Positions 1 through 4,597 of a stretch of DNA of 5,859 bases are shown in pieces. The translations under genes and the position numbers were made by a program. The stretch lies in contig JAJXWC010000151.1 of assembly GCA_021781855.1 (NCBI GenBank), forward strand, positions 1 to 5,859. Reading direction: 5' to 3'. How positions within the stretch are numbered: position 1 is the stretch's first letter; every line of letters starts with the position of its first letter. The stretch comes from Bacillota bacterium. Its GTDB lineage: Bacteria; Bacillota; Bacilli; Lactobacillales; Streptococcaceae. The notes beneath the pieces are model-generated. The model saw only the letters and a program-made list of their open reading frames with translations, was not told the origin of the DNA and made no database searches.

Positions 1-14
1 ATTATTTCTAAGCG

Positions 15-21
15 CTCCTTC
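15..21 (-). promoter_or_regulatory. Possible ribosome binding site of a following gene outside the window
   Basis: Read on the minus strand, the bases directly after the decarboxylase stop codon are GAAGGAG, a strong Shine-Dalgarno-like sequence. No start codon follows at usual spacing inside the remaining 14 bases, so any gene it serves would begin just beyond the window edge with a longer than usual spacer. It hints that the decarboxylase is followed closely by a co-transcribed gene. The motif could be coincidence. Confidence 0.3.
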
Positions 22-1467
22 TCATATCTTGAGTACATTCAATTTTTTAACTTCCAAATCTTCCGTGCCCGTAATCAAACATCCTTTTTCTTTGGCATAG
101 GTGATGTATTGCACAATATCTGGCGTGATTCGCTCACCAGGCGCCAAAATCGGAATTCCTGGTGGATAGGCCATAACAAATTCGGTACACACTCGTCCAA
201 TGGAAGCTTCTAGATTCACAGCTTCTTTCTCGCCATAAAATGCTTCCTGCGGTGCTACGACTAAATCTGGATTGATGTATTCCTGCGTCCACATGCCCGC
301 CTTGTCTTTTTTGTAGCGCCTGCGAATATCTACAAGCGCTGAAACTAAGCGCTCTAAATCTGATTTTCTGTCCCCAACAGACACATAGGCTAAAATATTT
401 GCAATGTCTCCTAGCTCCATCTGAATATCATACTCGTCACGCAACAAATCATAAACTTCAATACCTGCAAGTCCGATATCCAAGGTATTTATTGTGAGCT
501 TTGTCTGGTCAAAGTCATAAACGGCATCACCATCAATTAATTCTTCACCTAATGCCCAATAATCTCCTATCGCATTGACTTCTTCGCGAGCGTATTGCAC
601 CAAATCAACCACACGACGCATGACTTCTTTGCCTTTAGTTGCCATATGTTTACGGGATAAATCTAAGCTTGACAAAAGCAGATAGGAAGCGGAAGTTGTT
701 GAGGTCAAGTTAATCACTTGCCGCATATAGTCTGGATTAACCTTATCATTTGTCAGCAAAATCGAACTTTGCGTCAGTGAACCTCCTGATTTATGCATAG
801 AGACTGCTGCCATATCACATCCTGCTGCCATTGCCGACTGCGGAAGATTTTCTCCAAAATATAAATGTGTTCCGTGCGCTTCATCAGCAAGTACATACAT
901 ACCAGCTTCATGTGCCAGTCTAACAATCGTTTTTAAATCTGAACAAATCCCATAATACGTCGGATTATTAACAAAAATCGCTTTGGCTTCCGGATTTTCT
1001 TTAATCGCTTTCTCAACAGATGTGACCGACATCCCCAGTGAAATCCCTAGCCGTTTGTTCATTTCAGGGTTAATGTAAACAGGAATTGCACCACATAACA
1101 CAAGTGCATTCAGCACTGAGCGGTGAACATTTCGTGGCAAAATAATCTTATCGCCTCGCTTAACTGTTGCAAAAACCATTGCTTGCACCGATGAAGTTGT
1201 TCCATTGACCATAAAAAAGGCATGGTGAGCACCAAAGGCTTCTGCAGCAAGGCTTTCTGCTTCTTTAATGACAGAGCTTGGATGGTTCAAATTATCCAAA
1301 GGTTTCATCGAGTTAACATCAATATTCATAACTTGTTGTCCCAGAAAGGCTGTTAATTCAGGATTTCCGCGCCCACGTTTGTGCCCTGGCACATCAAAAG
1401 GAACAACACGTTTGTTGTTGAATGCTTTGAGCGCTTCATAGAGTGGCGCTTGATTTTGGTCGAGCAA
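22..1467 (-). CDS. Orn/Lys/Arg decarboxylase, PLP-dependent, fold type I (pneumococcal Cad/SpeA type)
   Basis: This encodes a 481-residue cytoplasmic amino-acid decarboxylase that removes CO2 from a basic amino acid to give a diamine or agmatine. Seen: PGHKRG at about residues 27-32, DVNSMKPLDNL at 50-60, DEAHGTH at 195-201, the PLP-lysine motif SMHKS with Lys226, and YPPGIPILAPGE near 434-445; length fits the roughly 480-490-residue short form. I chose the TTG at 1467 because GGAGAG lies 6 nt upstream (1474-1479). The longer frame back to 1521 begins inside a terminator stem and adds a non-conserved KIFSIGIG-type extension. By memory it is very close to pneumococcal SP_0916, annotated lysine decarboxylase but later reported as an arginine decarboxylase. 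Substrate is therefore open: arginine or lysine is likelier than ornithine. It is preceded by a terminator-ended leader, suggesting attenuation. The family call is firm, the substrate is not. Confidence 0.95.
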   Translation of the reverse strand: MLDQNQAPLYEALKAFNNKRVVPFDVPGHKRGRGNPELTAFLGQQVMNIDVNSMKPLDNLNHPSSVIKEAESLAAEAFGAHHAFFMVNGTTSSVQAMVFATVKRGDKIILPRNVHRSVLNALVLCGAIPVYINPEMNKRLGISLGMSVTSVEKAIKENPEAKAIFVNNPTYYGICSDLKTIVRLAHEAGMYVLADEAHGTHLYFGENLPQSAMAAGCDMAAVSMHKSGGSLTQSSILLTNDKVNPDYMRQVINLTSTTSASYLLLSSLDLSRKHMATKGKEVMRRVVDLVQYAREEVNAIGDYWALGEELIDGDAVYDFDQTKLTINTLDIGLAGIEVYDLLRDEYDIQMELGDIANILAYVSVGDRKSDLERLVSALVDIRRRYKKDKAGMWTQEYINPDLVVAPQEAFYGEKEAVNLEASIGRVCTEFVMAYPPGIPILAPGERITPDIVQYITYAKEKGCLITGTEDLEVKKLNVLKI

Positions 1468-1509
1468 ATTCTTCTCTCCAATTCCAATACTAAAAATTTT
1501 ACAGAAAAA

Positions 1510-1548
1510 ACGAAAAACCAAGCGTAAACTCTATTTTTCGCTTGGTTT
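1510..1548 (-). terminator. Strong intrinsic terminator/attenuator ahead of the decarboxylase
   Basis: On the minus strand AAACCAAGCG (1548-1539) pairs perfectly with CGCTTGGTTT (1524-1515) around a 14-nt loop, and is followed by two T-runs (TTTTTCGTTTTTT). The stem ends about 35 nt before the decarboxylase ribosome binding site. It therefore either ends the hairpin-rich RNA started near 1800 or acts as a regulated attenuator. CGCTTG at 1642-1637 could pair with CAAGCG of the 5' arm and disrupt the terminator, but only over 6 bp. Confidence 0.85.
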
Positions 1549-1567
1549 TATTGCATTCAAAAATTAT

Positions 1568-1675
1568 TCAACGGCTCAAAAAATCTAGCCAGAGTTCAGA
1601 AGCGATTTGCACAAAGCATAGCTTCTTATTGATGCACAAGCGTGTTTTTTCTTGGGTGAGGCTTTTCATCCTCAT
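1568..1675 (-). CDS. Possible 35-residue small ORF inside the leader RNA
   Basis: An ATG at 1675 opens a 35-codon frame starting MRMKSLTQEK and ending at a TGA about 20 nt before the terminator stem. GGGAG (1684-1688) lies 8 nt upstream, a plausible ribosome binding site, although it falls in the loop and stem of the AGGTGG/CCACTT hairpin. The peptide has scattered Lys and Arg and ends LWLDFLSR. There is no signal peptide or transmembrane run and I recognise no family. If translated it could be a leader peptide, because it covers the candidate antiterminator bases. It may equally be a chance frame through a structured RNA. Confidence 0.25.
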   Translation of the reverse strand: MRMKSLTQEKTRLCINKKLCFVQIASELWLDFLSR

Positions 1676-1806
1676 AAGTGGCTCTCCCACCTAATCAATA
1701 CGGCGAATTTCATCGCCAACTCGGCTTTTGACCCGGCTGTCCGTCTGGCCTTAGGTCTGTCTTTTGACAGAGCGGTCAAATTTCTGCTTTCACAGATTTC
1801 ATGATT

Positions 1807-1835
1807 ATTATATATCAAATTCTTTAATTATGCAA
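1807..1835 (-). promoter_or_regulatory. Promoter of the leader RNA/decarboxylase unit
   Basis: On the minus strand a -35 box TTGCAT (1830-1835), a 17-nt spacer and a perfect -10 box TATAAT (1807-1812) give an excellent housekeeping-sigma promoter. Transcription should start near 1800. The nearest genes downstream on that strand are the leader RNA and then the decarboxylase. Repeat copy A ends about 20 bp upstream of the -35 box. Confidence 0.8.
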
Positions 1836-1854
1836 GAACTTTTTGATTTGACTA

Positions 1855-1929
1855 TTGAAGTGATTATTTCATTACTGAGTAATTTTTTCATCTCAGTAAT
1901 GTTAGACACAACCTGACATCTACGCTATC
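1855..1929 (+). repeat. Intergenic hairpin repeat, copy A
   Basis: This is one of three related intergenic sequences. On the plus strand it begins TTGAAGTGATTATTTCATTA (copy B differs from this by one base), contains a perfect 10-bp stem CATTACTGAG/CTCAGTAATG (1870-1901), and then ACAACCTGACATCT (1908-1921), identical to copy C. It lies between the ybjQ-like gene's terminator and the leader promoter. No reading frame is conserved among the copies. Confidence 0.6.
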
Positions 1930-2027
1930 AGCTCTTCCATATTAAAGTGACTAACTCAACACAAATGGAAATTATCATTCTGACCGGATGCTTTAAAACT
2001 GCAGGAGAACAAATAATTTACCAGGTT

Positions 2028-2054
2028 AAAAGGCCCATCAATGACGGGTCTTTT
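2028..2054 (-). terminator. Intrinsic terminator of the YbjQ-family gene
   Basis: AAAAGACCC (2054-2046) pairs with GGGCCTTTT (2036-2028) across a 9-nt loop, with one G-T wobble, ending in TTTT. It starts 11 bp after the stop codon of the YbjQ-family gene on the same strand. The A/T-flanked stem could also work in the opposite direction, but no plus-strand gene needs it. Confidence 0.75.
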
Positions 2055-2065
2055 CTTGTTTGGTC

Positions 2066-2392
2066 TCAAATTTTTTCGACTTTTACTGCTGTGCCGTAAG
2101 CTGCGACAGAGTCAACATTTGCAAAAGTTGATGAATCAAAACGCATAGTCAAAATTGCATTTCCGCCTTTTGTACGCGCTTCGTCTTTCATTCGTTCAAT
2201 CGCATGTTCCCTTGTTTCATGTTGCAATTTTGTGTAGCCAACGATTTCACCGCCGACAATCGTTTTAAGATTTTGTCCAGCGCTTGAAAACATATTACGA
2301 CTACGCGTTGTAAGCCCGAAAACTTCACCATAGACCTCGACTATGCGATAGCCTGGCAGGTCATTTGTTGTTACTACAATAATGTCGTCCAT
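2066..2392 (-). CDS. YbjQ/UPF0145 family protein (putative heavy-metal-binding domain)
   Basis: This encodes a 108-residue cytoplasmic protein of the YbjQ/UPF0145 family, small proteins reported to form pentamers; the heavy-metal-binding label rests on weak evidence and the true role is unknown. Seen: the N-terminal TTNDLPGYRIVEVYGEVFG region (8-26), GGEIVGYTKL (47-56), a run of charged helix RERMKDEA-like residues, GGNAILTMRFD (76-86), and the typical C-terminal AYGTAVKVEKI. I chose the ATG at 2392 because GAAAGGG (2401-2407) lies 8 nt upstream and homologues begin close to this point; a longer frame to 2449 has no Shine-Dalgarno and lacks family similarity. It stands alone between two repeat-filled gaps and has its own terminator, so it is probably monocistronic. 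Confidence 0.9.
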   Translation of the reverse strand: MDDIIVVTTNDLPGYRIVEVYGEVFGLTTRSRNMFSSAGQNLKTIVGGEIVGYTKLQHETREHAIERMKDEARTKGGNAILTMRFDSSTFANVDSVAAYGTAVKVEKI

Positions 2393-2446
2393 GATTTTTA
2401 CCCTTTCATATGTGAGTTTAACTCTTTCAAAACGATGAAAATAATC

Positions 2447-2512
2447 CAAACTGAGTACCGCAAATTGTGTGGATTTCAGTTTGTATATTATTCACGCATT
2501 CCAAGAAAAGCG
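2447..2512 (-). promoter_or_regulatory. Weak promoter candidate with operator-like inverted repeat for the YbjQ-family gene
   Basis: An 8-bp inverted repeat CAAACTGA/TCAGTTTG (2447-2454 and 2476-2483, 21 bp apart) lies 55-90 bp upstream of the start codon. On the minus strand it is immediately preceded by TAATAT (2485-2490), a passable -10 box, but the matching -35 region is poor. A promoter is expected here because the upstream unit ends in a gap. The exact boxes are uncertain, and the inverted repeat may be a regulator site or a transcript hairpin. Confidence 0.25.
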
Positions 2513-2606
2513 AACTCATTTTATTTCAGTAGCGCGTACTATTTCCCGCCTATTAGACAGTAGATAAGGGCACTATCTTCACAACTTTACTAGGGTGATT
2601 TTTTTC

Positions 2607-2688
2607 TTGAAGTGATTACTTCATTAGTGGGAGAAAGAATCCCCCCGATGTTGGGTGATATCAAGTCACCATCTCGTTTCGCTCTATC
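2607..2688 (+). repeat. Intergenic hairpin repeat, copy B
   Basis: It starts TTGAAGTGATTACTTCATTA (2607-2626), 19 of 20 bases identical to copy A, followed by an imperfect stem CATTAGTGGGAGA (2622-2634) with TCCCCCCGATG (2640-2650), then a diverged TTGGGTGATATCAAGTCACC arm that replaces the ACAACCTGACATCT block of copies A and C. It lies 215 bp upstream of the YbjQ-family start. GTGAtatcaaGTCAC-type self-complementarity suggests a second small hairpin. Confidence 0.55.
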
Positions 2689-2709
2689 TACGTGCTTTGT
2701 ACTACGCTG
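2684..2709 (+). repeat. 26-bp segment shared, inverted, with 4526-4551
   Basis: Compared with the reverse complement of 4526-4551, 21 of 26 bases match and all five differences are transitions. Several of them keep a small GCAC/GTGC-type hairpin through G-T wobbles. It abuts the end of repeat copy B, so it may be a separate module of the same dispersed element. Confidence 0.5.
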
Positions 2710-2738
2710 TCAATAAAGTGTCTTTCAGATAGAGATTA

Positions 2739-2755
2739 AACACTGCAAGCGTGTT
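2739..2755 (-). terminator. Weak terminator candidate after the oxidoreductase
   Basis: On the minus strand AACAC-7 nt-GTGTT is followed by TAATC, about 25 bp past the oxidoreductase stop codon. A neighbouring CCTG/CAGG stem may stack on it. The stem is short and the T-run poor, so termination would be inefficient; no better terminator is seen in this gap. Confidence 0.25.
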
Positions 2756-2779
2756 CCTGAATTTACAGGCACTCTTTGC

Positions 2780-3703
2780 TTATTTTTTCTCGCTAAGCAT
2801 TTCAGCGATAATCTCATGTGTTTTCAAAATATTATTCTGCTTCAGCTTTTGAAGCAAAATTATACGATTTTGGCTGTCAAATTGCTCAACCGCCGCAATC
2901 ATATTTTTGACTAGGTCGTCAAATCCGCGGTTATAGGTCGCCGACTGCCAGCCATTAATACCAATTTTTTGTCTATCCAATCCATTAAGAATTTCCAATT
3001 CGGTCAATTCTGATAGCCGATAGGTACCGCTTGGTGCTTCAACTTCAAACGTTTCACTAAATGCCCCAGCTTCCAAATTCATGCAAGCAATTCCTGTAGT
3101 TGTTGCTGTTTCAAGCATTACCAATGCCCGAGTCAAATTCCCCGTCTTGTCTTTTTGAACAGAGTAATCAATTTGTAAAATTTCATCATCAAGCAAATAA
3201 ATCAGCGTGTCTAGTGGGTGACTGAAAATGTCATATAAAAGAAATAGCGGATTTCCTGCATGATGCGCCAAATTTTTCGTTATTTTGACAAAATTTTTCT
3301 GCTCAACAGCTTTTAATTTTTGGGTCAAGGGAGCAAAACGACGATTAAAACCAATGACAAAAAGTACATTTTTTTCTTCTGCCAATCGGTAAAGTGTCTG
3401 CACTTCAGCCAAATTCTCCGAAACTGGTTTATCCATGAGCACATGAACACCAACTGATAAATAGCGTTTGGCTAATTCAAAATGCTCACTCGTTGCCGCA
3501 TGAATGATTACCAAATCGACCGTTTCTAACGCCGCCAAATCCGTCGTCGCATATTCAAATTTATATTGCTTACGCACTTTTTCTGCCCGTTCCCAGTCAC
3601 GAGAATAAAGCACAAAACGCTCTTGTGCCTGTAAACTCGCATAAACAGGCAGATAAGCTTTGCTTGCAATATTCGATGTTGCACCGATTACTCCAATAAT
3701 CAT
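2780..3703 (-). CDS. Gfo/Idh/MocA family NAD(P)-dependent oxidoreductase
   Basis: This encodes a 307-residue cytoplasmic dehydrogenase of the glucose-fructose oxidoreductase/inositol dehydrogenase superfamily. Seen: an N-terminal Rossmann fold with G4-V-I-G7-A-T-S10 dinucleotide motif, VDLVIIHAATSEH (62-74), the catalytic-lysine motif MDKPVSENLAE (Lys92), GFNRRFAP (118-125), and YDIFSHPLD (157-165), where His162 and Asp165 fit the family's DxxxHxxD region. Length is at the short end of the family. The substrate, probably a sugar, polyol or derivative, cannot be read from sequence; older annotations call such genes MviM-like or virulence factor homologues. Its ATG overlaps the ridA stop (ATGA), with GAGG 8 nt upstream inside ridA, so the pair is translationally coupled and shares the ridA promoter. 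Confidence 0.93.
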   Translation of the reverse strand: MIIGVIGATSNIASKAYLPVYASLQAQERFVLYSRDWERAEKVRKQYKFEYATTDLAALETVDLVIIHAATSEHFELAKRYLSVGVHVLMDKPVSENLAEVQTLYRLAEEKNVLFVIGFNRRFAPLTQKLKAVEQKNFVKITKNLAHHAGNPLFLLYDIFSHPLDTLIYLLDDEILQIDYSVQKDKTGNLTRALVMLETATTTGIACMNLEAGAFSETFEVEAPSGTYRLSELTELEILNGLDRQKIGINGWQSATYNRGFDDLVKNMIAAVEQFDSQNRIILLQKLKQNNILKTHEIIAEMLSEKK

Positions 3704-4080
3704 TCTGAAACCTCAGCAATTACTTCAACTTCAACAAGTGCTCCTTTAGGAAGTCCAGCTACACCAACCGCTGAACGCGCAGGAAACTCCGTTCCGAAAG
3801 CCGCAGCATAAACTGAATTAAACTGCGCAAATTCGGCAATATTGCTTAGGAAACAAGTCGCTTTGACCACATGGTCAAAATTTGTACCTGCTGCTTCCAA
3901 AAGCGCACCAACATTTTTCATGACCTGTGCCGATTGCTCCTCAATCGTTGTACCAACTAATTCGCCTGTTTTTGCATCAAGCGCAATCTGACCCGATGCA
4001 AATAAAAGACCATTCACGATTTTTCCTTGGACATATGGACCGATTGCTGCTGGAGCCTTACTTGTAGAAATAGTTTTCAT
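3700..4080 (-). CDS. ridA: RidA family reactive intermediate/2-iminobutanoate deaminase
   Basis: This encodes a 126-residue RidA (YjgF/YER057c/UK114) protein. Such proteins form cytoplasmic trimers that hydrolyse reactive enamine/imine products of PLP enzymes to 2-oxo acids and ammonia, protecting other PLP enzymes. Seen: AIGPYVQG (12-19), LLFASGQI (25-32), FPARSAVGVAGLPKGALVEVEVIA (99-122). Arg102 and Glu117 line up with the E. coli RidA substrate-binding Arg105 and Glu120, with identical 15-residue spacing, so it should be an active deaminase rather than an Arg-less subgroup member. Length is standard. The ATG at 4080 has GAGG 5 nt upstream. It is the first gene of a pair with the Gfo/Idh/MocA oxidoreductase. 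The lactococcal aldR-type paralogue is an alternative name, but that one lies by the ilv genes as I recall. Confidence 0.95.
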   Translation of the reverse strand: MKTISTSKAPAAIGPYVQGKIVNGLLFASGQIALDAKTGELVGTTIEEQSAQVMKNVGALLEAAGTNFDHVVKATCFLSNIAEFAQFNSVYAAAFGTEFPARSAVGVAGLPKGALVEVEVIAEVSE

Positions 4081-4121
4081 AAGAACCTCGAAAATTATAT
4101 TTTCTTTAATTTTACCATTTT

Positions 4122-4150
4122 ATTATATTTTTTACTATGATGACCTACTT
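4122..4150 (-). promoter_or_regulatory. Probable promoter of the ridA-oxidoreductase unit
   Basis: A perfect -10 box TATAAT lies at 4122-4127 on the minus strand, giving a leader of about 35 nt before the ridA ATG. The -35 region is poor (no TTGAnn at 16-18 nt), and the tract is very A/T rich, so an activator or UP-like A-tract effect is possible. A second TATAAT at 4094-4099 sits nearer the ribosome binding site but has no better -35. Confidence 0.4.
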
Positions 4151-4268
4151 GATTCATGATTTTATCTCAGCCGGGCATGCCATTCTCTTCCTACACTTTC
4201 TCCGCTTACAAGTTGCTTATTTCTTCGCCTAAAAATCATCTCCTAAATTCAATGAGAGACAATAATAT

Positions 4269-4355
4269 TTGAAGGGATTACTCTATCAGTGGGGGATTAT
4301 TTCTCCCTCATTGATGTTAAGGAACAACCTGACATCTTCTCTGCGCTACACTATC
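4269..4355 (+). repeat. Intergenic hairpin repeat, copy C
   Basis: It begins TTGAAGGGATTACTCTATCA, carries a 12-bp stem ATCAGTGGGGGA/TCCCTCATTGAT (4285-4315) with two G-T wobbles when read as plus-strand RNA, then ACAACCTGACATCT (4324-4337) identical to copy A, and ends in a CTATC word as A and B do. It is in the same orientation as the other copies, about 140 bp upstream of the ridA promoter region. Confidence 0.6.
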
Positions 4356-4379
4356 CTATCCATTTGCTCTATCCGCAAC

Positions 4380-4412
4380 CTTAACAGCACACAATACTAT
4401 TGAGCTGTTAAG
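4380..4412. repeat. 9-bp perfect inverted repeat in the thiN-ridA gap
   Basis: CTTAACAGC (4380-4388) and GCTGTTAAG (4404-4412) are perfect inverted copies 15 bp apart, with CAATA/TATTG complementarity inside that extends the stem. No T-run follows on either strand, so it is not a typical intrinsic terminator; it may be part of the dispersed element or a processing or operator site. Confidence 0.5.
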
Positions 4413-4525
4413 CTGTTGATTTCACTAACCGACTAAAGTCGCAAGGCGAAATGGTGATAAGTCTAGTCGCTGAAGCGATTGGCCCTATAGCAGTAAAACG
4501 AAAGCAAAGATTGCCATTCCGGATG

Positions 4526-4551
4526 TAGCGTAGCACGAAGTGCGTAGATAG
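4526..4551 (-). repeat. Inverted partner of the 2684-2709 segment
   Basis: The reverse complement of this 26-bp stretch matches 2684-2709 at 21 positions, with transitions only. It contains GCAC-GAA-GTGC (4533-4543), a tight hairpin, inside a longer imperfect GGAT...ATCC arm (4521-4562). It shows that the two gaps share more than the A/B/C repeat and that this module can lie in either orientation. Confidence 0.5.
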
Positions 4552-4597
4552 CACGTAAATCCTAGCCGAATTGACTCTCACTAAATGGTTTTCTGCT

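Larger units (their letters stand above)
1510..1800 (-). ncRNA. Structured leader RNA or small RNA upstream of the decarboxylase (unrecognised family)
   Basis: This stretch of about 290 nt runs from a strong promoter to a strong terminator and is dense in short hairpins on the minus strand: a long-range TTGACC/GGTCAA pairing (1774-1779 with 1728-1733) enclosing TCTGTC-loop-GACAGA (1756-1771) and a GGC/GCC stem (1735-1750); GGCGA/TCGCC (1702-1717); AGGTGG/CCACTT (1676-1692); TGAGG/CCTCA (1657-1674); AGAAGC/GCTTCT (1598-1626); then the terminator. It is more GC-rich than other gaps. No better promoter is visible between terminator and decarboxylase, so the gene probably depends on read-through. 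I compared it by eye with lysine, TPP, FMN, cobalamin, M-box, yybP-ykoY, T-box, RNase P and tmRNA hallmarks and saw no match. It may be a leader, a stand-alone sRNA, or a small-peptide mRNA. Confidence 0.6.
2393..2779. other. 387-bp gap between the oxidoreductase and YbjQ-family gene
   Basis: No convincing gene is present. Reading on the minus strand from the oxidoreductase stop, it holds a weak hairpin (2739-2755), the segment 2684-2709 that recurs inverted at 4526-4551, repeat copy B (2607-2688), an unassigned A/T-rich stretch (about 2490-2606), and the operator-like inverted repeat and ribosome binding site of the next gene. A 30-codon frame at 2427-2519 lacks a ribosome binding site and is not called. 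Confidence 0.6.
4128..4597. other. Repeat-filled gap between thiN and ridA
   Basis: No supported gene. From thiN toward ridA on the minus strand it holds: a hairpin-rich block (about 4413-4562) with stems GCAC/GTGC inside a GGAT/ATCC arm (4521-4562), GTCGC/GCGAT (4466-4479) and CGACT/AGTCG (4430-4441); a 9-bp inverted repeat (4380-4412); repeat copy C (4269-4355); and an unassigned stretch (4128-4268). Words such as GCACGAAGTGC are typical of dispersed structured elements. No clear terminator follows thiN. Confidence 0.6.

Noticed and set aside
1468..1521. N-terminal extension of the decarboxylase by 18 residues
   Set aside because: It begins with TTG inside the terminator stem, has no ribosome binding site, and encodes a Phe-rich stretch not expected in the family; GGAGAG supports the TTG at 1467.
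1500..1850. RNase P RNA, tmRNA, 6S RNA or a known riboswitch in the hairpin-rich leader
   Set aside because: The hallmark sequences I know (for example GAGGAAAGTCC of RNase P RNA, the T-box core TGGNACCGCG, TPP CTGAGA) are absent; a GCCACT word resembling part of the cobalamin riboswitch lacks the rest of that motif in order. A covariance-model search would be decisive.
2393..2449. N-terminal extension of the YbjQ-family protein by 19 residues
   Set aside because: No Shine-Dalgarno at the far start, while GAAAGGG is well spaced before the ATG at 2392; family members start near MDDIIVVTT.
2427..2519. 30-codon minus-strand frame upstream of the YbjQ-family gene
   Set aside because: No ribosome binding site, no recognisable features, and it overlaps the expected promoter region.
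1855..4355. CRISPR array or protein-coding remnant to explain copies A, B and C
   Set aside because: The copies are 700-1700 bp apart with genes between them and are diverged, so they are not a CRISPR array; no reading frame on either strand is kept across the three.
4408..4581. 57-codon minus-strand frame starting GTG in the thiN-ridA gap
   Set aside because: No Shine-Dalgarno, it runs through several hairpins and repeat modules, and its composition is unlike the neighbouring proteins; more likely an open frame through repeat DNA.
4081..4597. Insertion sequence in the long gap
   Set aside because: No transposase fragment, terminal inverted repeats or target duplications could be seen.
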